64,000 nt of DNA from positions 1 to 64,000 of the forward strand of contig CAZIMO010000002.1 in NCBI GenBank assembly GCA_964540535.1. Reading direction: 5' to 3'. Under the pieces are notes generated by a model. That model was not told where the DNA came from, did no database searches, and saw only the letters and a list, made by a program, of their open reading frames with translations. The position numbers and the translations under genes are program-made. The first letter of the stretch is position 1. Each line of letters opens with the position of its first letter. The DNA is from Fimenecus sp964540535. Lineage in GTDB: Bacteria; Bacillota; Clostridia; Oscillospirales; Acutalibacteraceae. Below are positions 17,169 to 25,080 of this stretch, piece after piece.

Positions 17169-17182
17169 CGTACAAATGTTCG
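17169..17182 (-). promoter_or_regulatory. LexA (SOS) box of recA
   Basis: The minus strand reads CGAACATTTGTACG, one mismatch from the Gram-positive LexA consensus (CGAAC-N4-GTTCG). It lies just downstream of the -10 box, over the transcription start. Confidence 0.8.
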
Positions 17183-17191
17183 TTTGAGCTT

Positions 17192-17220
17192 ATTATATAT
17201 TATTTATTATACAATTGCAA
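17192..17220 (-). promoter_or_regulatory. recA promoter
   Basis: TTGCAA (17215-17220) and perfect TATAAT (17192-17197) have a 17-base spacer. Confidence 0.7.
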
Positions 17221-17263
17221 GTGTTTTTTCTACATTTTATAAAAAATATTTTTAAAAAAAGAC

Positions 17264-17292
17264 TTGCAAAATGCTGCAGTTTCTGTTACAAT
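17264..17292 (+). promoter_or_regulatory. rpmB promoter
   Basis: TTGCAA (17264-17269) and TACAAT (17287-17292) are spaced by 17 bases on the plus strand, divergent from the recA promoter. Confidence 0.65.
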
Positions 17293-17347
17293 GTCTCTTG
17301 TTGTAATTTGATTATTTATCCCCGTTATACAAGGAGGTGCCTTTGAA

Positions 17348-17536
17348 ATGGCAAAATGCGAATATTGTGGTAAGGATGTTGCTTTCGGCATCAAGGTTTC
17401 TCACTCACACAGACGCTCAAACAGAACCTGGAAGCCCAACGTAAAAAGAGTTAAGGCAGTTGTAAACGGCTCTCCTAAGAGAGTTTATGCTTGCACTCGT
17501 TGCCTTCGTTCCGGTAAGGTTGAAAGAGCAGTTTAA
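17348..17536 (+). CDS. rpmB: 50S ribosomal protein L28
   Basis: The 62-residue ribosomal protein keeps both CxxC pairs (CEYC and CTRC), so it is the zinc-binding form, together with the typical VSHSHRRSNRTWKPN core. AAGGAGGTG lies eight bases before the ATG. It is monocistronic, with its own promoter and two terminators. Confidence 0.97.
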   Translation: MAKCEYCGKDVAFGIKVSHSHRRSNRTWKPNVKRVKAVVNGSPKRVYACTRCLRSGKVERAV

Positions 17537-17559
17537 TTCTAAACAAATTGACGAAAATT

Positions 17560-17587
17560 AACGGACATCGTTTGATGTCCGTTTTTT
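17560..17587 (+). terminator. Terminator of rpmB (first)
   Basis: AACGGACATC pairs with GATGTCCGTT and is followed by a T run. Confidence 0.9.
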
Positions 17588-17605
17588 CTTTGCTTTAAAT
17601 GGAGC

Positions 17606-17642
17606 AGCTCCCCTTTCAAAATTTACAAAGGGGAGCTTTTTT
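17606..17642 (+). terminator. Second hairpin terminator between rpmB and groEL
   Basis: Arms AGCTCCCCTTT (17606-17616) and AAAGGGGAGCT (17627-17637) are followed by a T run in the plus direction. Read from groEL the hairpin lacks a good T tail, so it mainly backs up the first terminator. Confidence 0.7.
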
Positions 17643-17665
17643 CGGTTTATATTAAATGTATTTTA

Positions 17666-19303
17666 TCAATACATTCCGCCGCCTGCCTGTGCCATTGCTG
17701 CTGCGGCAGCAGCATCAGCCTGCGGATCGGGAATATCTGCAACAAGTGATTCTGTTGTAAGAACCATTGCGGCAACTGATGATGCGTTTTGAAGCGCTGA
17801 ACGGGTTACCTTTGCAGGATCAAGAATACCTGCTTCAAACATATCAACATATTCGCCTGTTGCGAAGTTGAAGCCGTAGCCCGCCTTGTTTGAATTTACG
17901 ATTTCGTTTACAATAACCGAGCCTTCAAGTCCTGCGTTAGCGGCAATCTGACGAACAGGCTCTTCAATAGCTTTAAGAACAATCTTAACGCCTGTTTTAT
18001 AATCTGCGTCGTCTGTATCAAGAAGTGCAGACGCTGCTTTGATTGCTCCGAGGAGCGCTACACCGCCGCCTGCAACTGTGCCTTCTTCAACAGCAGCCTT
18101 TGTTGCGGCAAGGGCATCTTCAATGCGAAGCTTCTTTTCTTTCATTTCTGTTTCGGTTGCAGCACCTACACGGATAACTGCAACACCGCCTGCAAGCTTT
18201 GCAAGTCTTTCTTGAAGCTTTTCACGGTCAAAATCCGATGTTGTTTCTGCAATCTGTGACTTAATCTGATGAATTCTGCCCTTGATTGCATCTGCATCAC
18301 CTGCGCCGTCAACAATAATTGTGTTTTCTTTTGAAATCTTAACCTGCTTTGCCTTACCCAACTGATAAAGCTGTGTATCTTTAAGCTCAAGACCTAAATC
18401 AGATGTGATTACCTGACCGCCTGTAAGAATTGCGATGTCTTGAAGCATATCTTTTCTTCTGTCGCCAAAGCCGGGAGCCTTAACTGCAACGCAAGTGAAT
18501 GTACCGCGAAGCTTGTTTACAAGAAGAGTTGAAAGAGCCTCGCCCTCAACATCCTCTGCAACAATCACAAGCTTTTTACCGGACTGTACAATCTGCTCAA
18601 GGAGAGGAAGAATTTCTTGAATATTGCTGATTTTCTTATCTGTGATAAGAATAAGAGCGTCGTCAATAACTGCTTCCATCTTATCTGTATCTGTTACCAT
18701 ATAAGGTGAGATGTAGCCGCGGTCAAACTGCATACCCTCAACAACATCTGAATATGTTTCGCTTGTTTTTGACTCTTCAATTGTGATTACACCGTCAGCA
18801 GTAACCTTTGCCATTGCGTCTGCAATAAGGTTGCCGATGTATTCATCTGCGGCTGAAACTGTTGCAACACGAGCAATATCGTCGCTTGACGCTACGGGTT
18901 TTGCGTTGTTAAGAACCTCTGCAACAACTGCGTCAACCGCCGCCTGCATACCCTTTTTAACTACCATGGGGTTTGCGCCTGCGGCAACATTTTTCATACC
19001 CTCACGAACAAGTGCCTGCGCAAGAAGCGTAGCTGTTGTTGTACCGTCGCCTGCAACATCGTTTGTTTTTGTTGCAACCTCTTTAACGAGCTGAGCGCCC
19101 ATATTTTCAAATGCGTCTTCAAGCTCAACTTCTTTTGCGATTGTAACACCGTCGTTTGTGATGAGCGGAGCGCCGTATTTTCTGTCAAGAACTACATTTC
19201 TGCCCTTAGGACCTAATGTAATTTTAACTGTATTGCTTAATTTGTCGATACCGTTTTGAAGAGCTTTTCTTGCCTCTTCACCGTAAATAATCTGCTTTGC
19301 CAT
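17666..19303 (-). CDS. groEL: Chaperonin GroEL
   Basis: The 545-residue chaperonin is full length. It shows the equatorial nucleotide-binding motif (LGPKGRNVVLD, DGTTTATLLA), the apical domain, and the Gly-Met-rich tail ending GGGMY. It folds proteins in an ATP-driven cage with GroES, encoded 16 bases upstream in the same operon. HrcA/CIRCE control is expected. Confidence 0.98.
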   Translation of the reverse strand: MAKQIIYGEEARKALQNGIDKLSNTVKITLGPKGRNVVLDRKYGAPLITNDGVTIAKEVELEDAFENMGAQLVKEVATKTNDVAGDGTTTATLLAQALVREGMKNVAAGANPMVVKKGMQAAVDAVVAEVLNNAKPVASSDDIARVATVSAADEYIGNLIADAMAKVTADGVITIEESKTSETYSDVVEGMQFDRGYISPYMVTDTDKMEAVIDDALILITDKKISNIQEILPLLEQIVQSGKKLVIVAEDVEGEALSTLLVNKLRGTFTCVAVKAPGFGDRRKDMLQDIAILTGGQVITSDLGLELKDTQLYQLGKAKQVKISKENTIIVDGAGDADAIKGRIHQIKSQIAETTSDFDREKLQERLAKLAGGVAVIRVGAATETEMKEKKLRIEDALAATKAAVEEGTVAGGGVALLGAIKAASALLDTDDADYKTGVKIVLKAIEEPVRQIAANAGLEGSVIVNEIVNSNKAGYGFNFATGEYVDMFEAGILDPAKVTRSALQNASSVAAMVLTTESLVADIPDPQADAAAAAAMAQAGGGMY

Positions 19304-19319
19304 TATGTGTTACCTCCAA

Positions 19320-19604
19320 TTACTCAACAACTGCAAGAATTTCTGACTGACGAACGATGGTATATTCACAATTATCCATCTTAACCTCAGTACCGGAATA
19401 TTTGCCGGTGATTACCTTATCGCCGACCTTTACATACATTTCTACCTCATGGCCGTCAACAACTCCGCCGGGGCCTACTGCAACAACCTCTGCAACCTGT
19501 GGCTTTTCCTGTGCAGAGGCGGCAAGAACGATACCGCTTTTTGTGGTTTCTTCCGTTTCGCAGGATTTGAGTACAACTCTGTCTGCTAATGGTTTAATAG
19601 TCAT
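19320..19604 (-). CDS. groES: Co-chaperonin GroES
   Basis: The 94-residue lid of the GroEL cage begins MTIKPLADRVVLK and has the mobile loop (ETEETTKSGIVLA) that contacts GroEL. It is the first gene of the groES-groEL operon. A CIRCE operator and promoter lie about 95-155 bases upstream. Confidence 0.98.
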   Translation of the reverse strand: MTIKPLADRVVLKSCETEETTKSGIVLAASAQEKPQVAEVVAVGPGGVVDGHEVEMYVKVGDKVITGKYSGTEVKMDNCEYTIVRQSEILAVVE

Positions 19605-19699
19605 TTTATGTTACCTCCTAAAAATCCGATAAGGGTCAAAGCCCCGTCGTTTAAATGTAAAATGGGATAAATCTTATAATTAAAACTAATACAAGATTT

Positions 19700-19726
19700 T
19701 TAGCACTCTCATCTCTTGAGTGCTAA
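19700..19726 (-). promoter_or_regulatory. CIRCE operator (HrcA binding site)
   Basis: The perfect inverted repeat TTAGCACTC - 9 bases - GAGTGCTAA is the HrcA operator. It lies just downstream of the promoter, in the groES leader. No hrcA gene is in this window. Confidence 0.97.
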
Positions 19727-19730
19727 TTAT

Positions 19731-19759
19731 ATTTTAGCCATATTTTTCCAAAAGGTCAA
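19731..19759 (-). promoter_or_regulatory. groES-groEL promoter
   Basis: TTGACC (19754-19759) and TAAAAT (19731-19736) have a 17-base spacer and end next to the CIRCE element. Confidence 0.75.
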
Positions 19760-19812
19760 GTGTTTTATGTAAATTTAACAGATTTTTAATAAATAATTCA
19801 TTTCATACCTTA

Positions 19813-19835
19813 AAGGGGTGCTTATTCAGCACCCC
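19813..19835 (-). terminator. Hairpin after the mazF-like gene
   Basis: GGGGTGCT pairs with AGCACCCC around a short loop; the T tail is weak, so termination strength is uncertain. Confidence 0.5.
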
Positions 19836-19840
19836 GAAAT

Positions 19841-20185
19841 TCAAGTTAATCCGAAGCTTACATATATTGCTCTGTTAATTTTATTCATATCGTTCGGCGA
19901 CAGATTGCCCATTCGCTCTTTGAGCCGTTGTTTATCAATTGTACGCACCTGTTCAAGCAAGACAACCGAATCTTTGCTTAATCCGCAGGTATTGCCGTTT
20001 ACGCTTATATGAGTAGGAAGCCGTGATTTCTCCTGCTGACTTGTTATGGCTGCGGCGATAACCGTCGGACTGTATTTATTACCCACATCGTTTTGCACAA
20101 TAAGTACAGGGCGTACTCCGCCTTGCTCTGAACCTACAACAGGACTTAAATCAGCATAATATATGTCCCCTCTTTTGACATTCAT
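19841..20185 (-). CDS. MazF/EndoA-family mRNA interferase
   Basis: The 114-residue PemK/MazF-fold toxin matches Bacillus EndoA (NdoA): VKRGDIYYADLSPVVGSEQGG, RPVLIVQND, SPTVIAAAIT, LLEQVRTIDKQRL. Such enzymes cut mRNA at short sequences. An antitoxin gene normally lies directly upstream, with alanine racemase before it. Here only a 109-base gap and a lipoprotein gene are found upstream, so the toxin is solitary in this locus. It probably ends the nnr gene run. Ribosome binding is weak (GGAG 12 bases before the ATG). Confidence 0.9.
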   Translation of the reverse strand: MNVKRGDIYYADLSPVVGSEQGGVRPVLIVQNDVGNKYSPTVIAAAITSQQEKSRLPTHISVNGNTCGLSKDSVVLLEQVRTIDKQRLKERMGNLSPNDMNKINRAIYVSFGLT

Positions 20186-20294
20186 TTATATATCACTCTC
20201 CAAAATTCTTTTTACACAATTATTTTTACCGCTTGTTTACAGAATTAAACATATAAGGTAAAAAAATCGGGGAGCAATACATTTTATGCTTTTT

Positions 20295-20819
20295 TTAATC
20301 GGTCTGTCCCATAACATATTGAAAGTTTTCAAAATGCAGGGTATCAACACCGTCTATTGCAATTTTTTCAAATGCCTTTGTTTCGGGATTGACATATAAT
20401 TTGCAGGTATGACCATCGGCGGTATAAGAATATATTATGCTTTCGCCATTTTCGTCATTTTGCGGTGTTTTGCCCTGAACATTGTTAATACACTCTTCAA
20501 GACAACGGCAAAGCATATTAAAGGGCATTTTATCACCGTTCACCGTAAGCTCTAAATTTTTATAATGCACCGTATATTCACCGTCAGAGCAGTTGATTTG
20601 CATACCGTTTACAGTTTTTGGGGCTGTAAATTCAATATCGATAGCACCCGAAGCACTGTATTCGGCATTTGCGGTAATATCAATACCGTTTAAAGTTGTC
20701 CGCACAACACAACAAAAGCCGCTGACTGACAGCGGCTCTTTTTCAACATCCTTTGATTTTTCGTCTGTACAACTGCACAAAAGCAGTATGCAGAAAAATG
20801 CGCAAAGGAATCTTTTCAT
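20295..20819 (-). CDS. Putative lipoprotein next to nnr
   Basis: The 174-residue protein has a signal peptide with lipobox LCSC, then a beta-strand-rich region that may have a LolA-like fold, as seen in clostridial proteins beside nnr/alr (inference). No catalytic motif is seen. It lies 11 bases downstream of nnr and is likely cotranscribed. Confidence 0.6.
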   Translation of the reverse strand: MKRFLCAFFCILLLCSCTDEKSKDVEKEPLSVSGFCCVVRTTLNGIDITANAEYSASGAIDIEFTAPKTVNGMQINCSDGEYTVHYKNLELTVNGDKMPFNMLCRCLEECINNVQGKTPQNDENGESIIYSYTADGHTCKLYVNPETKAFEKIAIDGVDTLHFENFQYVMGQTD

Positions 20820-20830
20820 TCGGTTTCACC

Positions 20831-22366
20831 CTATTCAAATTTTTTGAGAACTACGGGAAGCTCGGCAAGAATAAGCGTCGGTGTATTGCCCATCATTGAA
20901 TACTTTTCGCTTACCTTGTCTCCTGCCATACCGTGAATATTGACAGCGGCAACAGCGCTTCTGAACGGATCAACACCCTGCGCAATAAACGAACCGATAA
21001 TTCCGCTTAAAATATCACCGCATCCGCCCGTAGCCATACCTGCATTGCCTGTATTATTGACATACATATCGTCATATTCAGTACTGCCCACAAGTGTTGA
21101 CGAGCCTTTAAGCACAAGCACTGATTTGTGAGCCTTTGTAAAGCTTTTTACAACTGCTCCGCGGTTCTCTTGAATTTCATCAACGCTCACACCTGCAATG
21201 CGCGACATCTCTTTTGGATGAGGCGTAAGAATAACAGGCGCGATTGCTGTGTCTAATATATCTATATTATCTTTAAGGCAATTTATGCCGTCGGCATCGA
21301 TAATTATTGGAACCTCACAATTCTTTATGACAAATTCAGTTACTGCTTTTGTGTCGGCGTCCTTGCCCATTCCGCATCCTAAAACTACGCACGAACATTT
21401 TTTAATTTCACGCTCAAGCCGTCTAACAGCATTTTGTGAAATTCTGCCCGATTTATTACTTTCAAGAGGTATTAAAATCTGTTCGCAGGTTTTAGGCGCA
21501 ATTGCATTATATGCAAATGAGGGGAACGCAAGCTTTACAAGTCCTGCTCCGGAATTCACTGCCGCCTGTGACGCGAAATACACCGCATTGGGCATTTCAT
21601 AGCTTCCGCCGATTACAAGCACCGTACCGTATGTACCTTTATGGCTATCGGCTTCACGCTTTTTAAAGAAAGATTTAACTTCTTCTGTACTTACGGTAAA
21701 AAGTGAGGTTTCAACCTGTTCAAAGCATTTTTCGGGAATACCTATCGGAGCAAGAACTATCTGACCGCATTTTTCACTTGACGGCTTTAAAATATGAACA
21801 GGCTTCAGCACTAACACAGCAATTGTCATATCAGCAGAAACAGCGTTTTTAGGCGCTTGACCGCTGTCGCACTCTAATCCGCTTGGAATATCAATACTGA
21901 TTACCGTTGCAGATGAACTGTTGACTTTAGAAAAGAGCGAAGCTGTAAGAGAGTCAGGCGCGCCGTGAAAACCTATACCGAAAATGCAGTCGATAATAAG
22001 CTGTGCGCTCTCAAAGTATTTATCAGTTGTGCCGTTATCGGTGTAATACACAACCGGTATGCCCATTGCGCGAACTCTTGACATCATTTCAGAGGATTCG
22101 CTGTCGGAGGGCAAGCCCATAGCCATCATAACCGTAACTGAATATCCGCTTTCAAAAAGCTTGCGCGCTATAACAAAGCCGTCGCCGCCGTTTTTGCCTT
22201 TTCCGCATATTATCAAAGCATTTCGCTTGTTTGAATTTTCAAATGTTTTACGGATAATTCTCGCGCAGTATGAGCCTGCATTCTCCATAAGCTGAAGATA
22301 AGAAATTCCTCCTTCATTGGCAAACTGCTCTACCTTCTTGGTATTTTCTAATGTTAAAACTCGCAT
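20831..22366 (-). CDS. nnr: Bifunctional NAD(P)H-hydrate repair enzyme Nnr
   Basis: This 511-residue fusion repairs hydrated NADH and NADPH. The N-terminal YjeF domain (about 1-215) is the epimerase, with IICGKGKNGGDGFVIARKL and a glycine-rich site. The C-terminal ribokinase-fold domain (about 230-505) is the ADP-dependent dehydratase, with VIGGSYEMPNAVYFA, GCGMGKD and NAGMATGGCGDILSGIIG. It starts 13 bases after the DUF3267 gene. Confidence 0.94.
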   Translation of the reverse strand: MRVLTLENTKKVEQFANEGGISYLQLMENAGSYCARIIRKTFENSNKRNALIICGKGKNGGDGFVIARKLFESGYSVTVMMAMGLPSDSESSEMMSRVRAMGIPVVYYTDNGTTDKYFESAQLIIDCIFGIGFHGAPDSLTASLFSKVNSSSATVISIDIPSGLECDSGQAPKNAVSADMTIAVLVLKPVHILKPSSEKCGQIVLAPIGIPEKCFEQVETSLFTVSTEEVKSFFKKREADSHKGTYGTVLVIGGSYEMPNAVYFASQAAVNSGAGLVKLAFPSFAYNAIAPKTCEQILIPLESNKSGRISQNAVRRLEREIKKCSCVVLGCGMGKDADTKAVTEFVIKNCEVPIIIDADGINCLKDNIDILDTAIAPVILTPHPKEMSRIAGVSVDEIQENRGAVVKSFTKAHKSVLVLKGSSTLVGSTEYDDMYVNNTGNAGMATGGCGDILSGIIGSFIAQGVDPFRSAVAAVNIHGMAGDKVSEKYSMMGNTPTLILAELPVVLKKFE

Positions 22367-22379
22367 ACGCTCACTCCAA

Positions 22380-22958
22380 TTATTCAGCAGAATAAACGGT
22401 CATTCCCACACCGCAATCTTGAACTAAAATATCTTTGGGCAATTTACTGAATTTTGCAGTTACATATAAATCGCCTGCCGCACCGCTGATATTAAAAATC
22501 TGAATAAAATAAATAATCCAAAACCAGTTTTCGGGCACAAGACAGTTTATAATGCCGAGAATTATTCCCCAAACTACGATAGGCGCAAGCGCTATCGCAA
22601 TGTAGCTCTTTTTATCGTAATAATCGTCACTGCCGGCAAAAGCATATATACCCGTAAAGCCGAATTTCACCTTTTTTGTTCCGCACATTTTCATTGCCGC
22701 GCCGTGAACAGCTTCGTGGAGAATAATATAGGCAACTGCTCCGACGATGAAAATAAAAAATCTAAAAAAATACATTAAAATGCCTTCGGACATATCAAAC
22801 ATCGAGTTTATAGGAATATAAAAGTGCATCGGAACTGCCATAACAATCGCTATAACAAAGGCAGCAATATTGATTAGCAGAGCGAGCTTTTTATCCTTTT
22901 GAATATTGATTGATAAAATTTCTTTATAATTTGCAGGCAAGTGATTTAACGCTTTCAT
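22380..22958 (-). CDS. DUF3267 membrane protein with HExxH motif
   Basis: The 192-residue protein has about four membrane segments. The second ends with HEAVHG (near residue 83), the zinc-metalloprotease-like motif of the DUF3267/M50-like family. A second polar membrane helix contains ALAPIVVWG. Function of the family is not established. First gene of an operon with nnr, with a strong promoter. Confidence 0.75.
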   Translation of the reverse strand: MKALNHLPANYKEILSINIQKDKKLALLINIAAFVIAIVMAVPMHFYIPINSMFDMSEGILMYFFRFFIFIVGAVAYIILHEAVHGAAMKMCGTKKVKFGFTGIYAFAGSDDYYDKKSYIAIALAPIVVWGIILGIINCLVPENWFWIIYFIQIFNISGAAGDLYVTAKFSKLPKDILVQDCGVGMTVYSAE

Positions 22959-22990
22959 AACACTTCTCCTTTTTAAATATCTTTAAACAG

Positions 22991-23019
22991 ATTTTAGCAC
23001 AGTAAGGTTTTAGTGTCAA
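22991..23019 (-). promoter_or_regulatory. Promoter of the DUF3267-nnr operon
   Basis: Perfect TTGACA (23014-23019) and TAAAAT (22991-22996) are spaced by 17 bases. The upstream terminator ends only two bases before the -35 box. Confidence 0.75.
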
Positions 23020-23021
23020 AT

Positions 23022-23049
23022 AAAAAAGAGAGCATCTCTGCTCTCTTTA
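23022..23049 (-). terminator. Terminator of the YabE-like gene
   Basis: AAAGAGAGC (23025-23033) pairs with GCTCTCTTT (23040-23048), with a T-rich tail on the minus strand. It is separated from the gene it serves by the whole repeat copy B. Confidence 0.75.
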
Positions 23050-23326
23050 AGGTGGCGGAAGTTGAACACAATATGCCGAAAATTTGATATTACGGTGACT
23101 TTTCACTTTTTCAACATTGACAGGTGTCAGCCCGTCTGCTGTTTTAAAAGCAAAAATTCATCAGTACTCTCTGCATTTTCGGTGCAGAGCAGTTTAAATC
23201 AAGTAGATTTTTTCTTGAACAAGGCATAAACTTGATGCCATACTGCCGTATGGCGAGAGTTTTAACGCAGTGCAAGGGAAAATATGCTGATTTAAACCAT
23301 ATCGGGTTCGACTCCCGTTACCTTAA
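23047..23326 (+). repeat. Dispersed intergenic repeat, copy B, with inverted ends
   Basis: This copy aligns with the minus strand of 6246-6390 at both ends and contains about 105 extra bases in the middle (about 23131-23250). Its ends form an imperfect inverted repeat: TTAAGGTGGCGGAAGT at the left and, inverted, TTAAGGTAACGGGAGT at the right. It begins one base after the stop of the YabE-like gene and ends at that gene's terminator. It has no ORF of note. This looks like a small non-autonomous (MITE-like) element or a structured repeat; which one is not decidable from two copies. Confidence 0.65.
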
Positions 23327-23327
23327 G

Positions 23328-24587
23328 TTATAAAACATATATAGTTACATTTCTTGCGCCCCATTGACAGCACTGACTTCTGCTGCCCATATAGAGGTCA
23401 ACAACAAATTTACCTTTTTTTGCAAATCCGCCTGTATCTGCCGCAATTGCATATCCGTAAACCACACCGTCGTCAGATACAATCCACATTTCAGTTCCGT
23501 AAGGAATTTGCTTTGGATTAACCGCTACCAAACCCGGCTTTACCGCCTTGCCTGTTGAGGTTATTCCGCCCGGTATACAATAAGCCGCCGCTTTACCTGT
23601 GATTGTGTATTTATACTCGGTCGGCACATTATTCTTGTTGATTGAATATTTTGACGGAAGTGCGATTTCTGAAATCGGATTACCGTTTTTCTCAATCTTG
23701 CTGTTACCGAGCTTGCTCTTAACAAGCGTACCGATTGTTGTAACCTGTGTTACAGGCTTTTGAGTAACTGTTTCGCTCTCAATCTCTGTTGATTCAACAA
23801 CACCGTTAACTACACGGTCTTTATAAACAACTGTCTTTTTACCGTCAACGCCCTTTGTAGTAACCTTTTGAGTACCTTTAAGCATACTTGAAGAATTCTT
23901 TGTTGTTGAAGAGAACGCAACCGTTTCTTCTGCTTCACGGGTTACATATTCCACACGAAGCACATTGACTGTGAGTTCATTTGAAAGAGAAGTATCGGCT
24001 GATGGCTCAACCTCATCATCTTCATCAAGAACTATTTTTTGTTCTGCAAGCAAATCGCCCACTGTTTTGGCAGTTGAATTAACATATCTTATTTCGCCGT
24101 CAACATTGATTGTAATTTCGTAATTATTAAGGATTTTAATATCCATATTGTTTGTCACAACAGCATTAACATTGACGCTTGAAACAAGGATGTCTGAAAG
24201 TTCAACTCCTTGATGAGCTATAAGCTCTGAAACTTTTCCCGCGAAAACGAGATTTTCTGTTTTTCCGTCTGCATAAGTAAAGCTTACATTACTTACACGG
24301 CATACGGTAATTCGGCTGTCGTCACCCGCTTTGAAATCATCAAGTATAAGCTTATCGTTTTCTGACAACTGAATTCCCGCTTCAGCAACAATTTTATAGG
24401 GGTCTGTTTCACTTGACTCTACTCTTGTTACCTGTGAGCCTTCATAAACATCCGTTATATAAGTCTCACTTGTGGCAGCGAAAGCTGTTCCGGCGCAAAG
24501 AACGGCAATTGCCATAATTACAGCCGTAACCTGTAAAATAACCTTACGGGTTGCTTTTGTCTGCCCGCTTAAAATTTTATTCATCAT
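23328..24587 (-). CDS. YabE-like cell-wall protein with DUF348, G5 and 3D domains
   Basis: The 419-residue secreted protein has an N-terminal hydrophobic signal (about 17-38), two ubiquitin-like DUF348 domains (about 45-195), a G5 domain (about 205-290, binds sugars/peptidoglycan) and a C-terminal 3D domain (about 325-419) with the conserved aspartates in AADTGG and KFVVDLYMG. 3D domains act as lytic transglycosylases in Rpf/MltA-like proteins and are common in spore and wall turnover. It has a strong promoter. I checked the leader for a c-di-AMP (ydaO) riboswitch and did not find one. Confidence 0.88.
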   Translation of the reverse strand: MMNKILSGQTKATRKVILQVTAVIMAIAVLCAGTAFAATSETYITDVYEGSQVTRVESSETDPYKIVAEAGIQLSENDKLILDDFKAGDDSRITVCRVSNVSFTYADGKTENLVFAGKVSELIAHQGVELSDILVSSVNVNAVVTNNMDIKILNNYEITINVDGEIRYVNSTAKTVGDLLAEQKIVLDEDDEVEPSADTSLSNELTVNVLRVEYVTREAEETVAFSSTTKNSSSMLKGTQKVTTKGVDGKKTVVYKDRVVNGVVESTEIESETVTQKPVTQVTTIGTLVKSKLGNSKIEKNGNPISEIALPSKYSINKNNVPTEYKYTITGKAAAYCIPGGITSTGKAVKPGLVAVNPKQIPYGTEMWIVSDDGVVYGYAIAADTGGFAKKGKFVVDLYMGSRSQCCQWGARNVTIYVL

Positions 24588-24713
24588 TCTGCTCCTTTAA
24601 TAAGCTGTGCTATCCGCTCATTTAATGAACGGCTTGCCTGTTTACCGACCTTAGAAAAGACGGTAACGCAGTCGCTGAAAACACAACCGTTATTCTCGCT
24701 TTGTGACTTGCAC

Positions 24714-24742
24714 ATTATATTCAACAGTCAATAAAAAGTCAA
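24714..24742 (-). promoter_or_regulatory. Promoter of the YabE-like gene
   Basis: TTGACT (24737-24742) and perfect TATAAT (24714-24719) with 17 bases between. The leader is about 120 bases and contains a short hairpin with CCGTTCATT and AATGAGCGG arms. Confidence 0.7.
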
Positions 24743-24782
24743 ATTTTTTAAAAAAACTTTTTTGTGCAAATGTGCTAAAAAG

Positions 24783-24803
24783 TTAAGTCAATTTTTGACT
24801 TAA
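24783..24803. promoter_or_regulatory. Perfect 9-base inverted repeat upstream of the YabE-like promoter
   Basis: TTAAGTCAA and TTGACTTAA are separated by three bases, about 40 bases upstream of the -35 box. It could bind a dimeric activator; no T run suggests a terminator. Confidence 0.35.
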
Positions 24804-25033
24804 TATTCCAATCGCTTGCTTTTTCTTACAATATATTGTGGTTTTCGGGTTGTTTTGAGTTGAAATTTTTGTAAGATTTTTAAAAAAACATTAAATTATT
24901 ACAAAACGGTTACAAAATTTAAAAATATTTTTCTGTTTTTCACCCCTATCTTGTCCTTATTCTATGTAGTTTTTTTGGAAAATATACCTTCATTTTCCTA
25001 TACTATTATATATAGGTAAATTTTCTCAAAAAA
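24804..25033. other. AT-rich intergenic stretch
   Basis: The space between the YabE-like control region and the polysaccharide operon terminator has only A/T-rich sequence. I see no gene, RNA motif or repeat in it. Confidence 0.5.
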
Positions 25034-25068
25034 TAATAAAAAAATTGACGGAGAATTTTCTCCGTCAA
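25034..25068 (-). terminator. Terminator of the polysaccharide operon
   Basis: A perfect 11-pair hairpin with arms TTGACGGAGAA (25045-25055) and TTCTCCGTCAA (25058-25068) has T runs on both sides, so it can work in both directions. It lies 12 bases after the last stop. Confidence 0.9.
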
Positions 25069-25080
25069 AAAACTTATTTT

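Noticed and set aside
18783..19094. Plus-strand ORFs inside groEL, the capsid, chaperone and baseplate genes
   Set aside because: They are antisense shadows of strongly conserved genes, with Ser/Ala/Thr-rich composition typical of reversed codons.
23047..23326. A split tRNA gene: the ends give a 7-pair acceptor-like stem and a T-arm-like sequence near 23304
   Set aside because: No D-arm or anticodon arm can be folded between them, and copy A at 6246-6390 lacks the T-arm part. The resemblance comes from the inverted ends of the repeat.
24588..24740. A c-di-AMP (ydaO) riboswitch before the wall protein
   Set aside because: The conserved pseudoknot elements are not visible and the leader is only about 120 bases.
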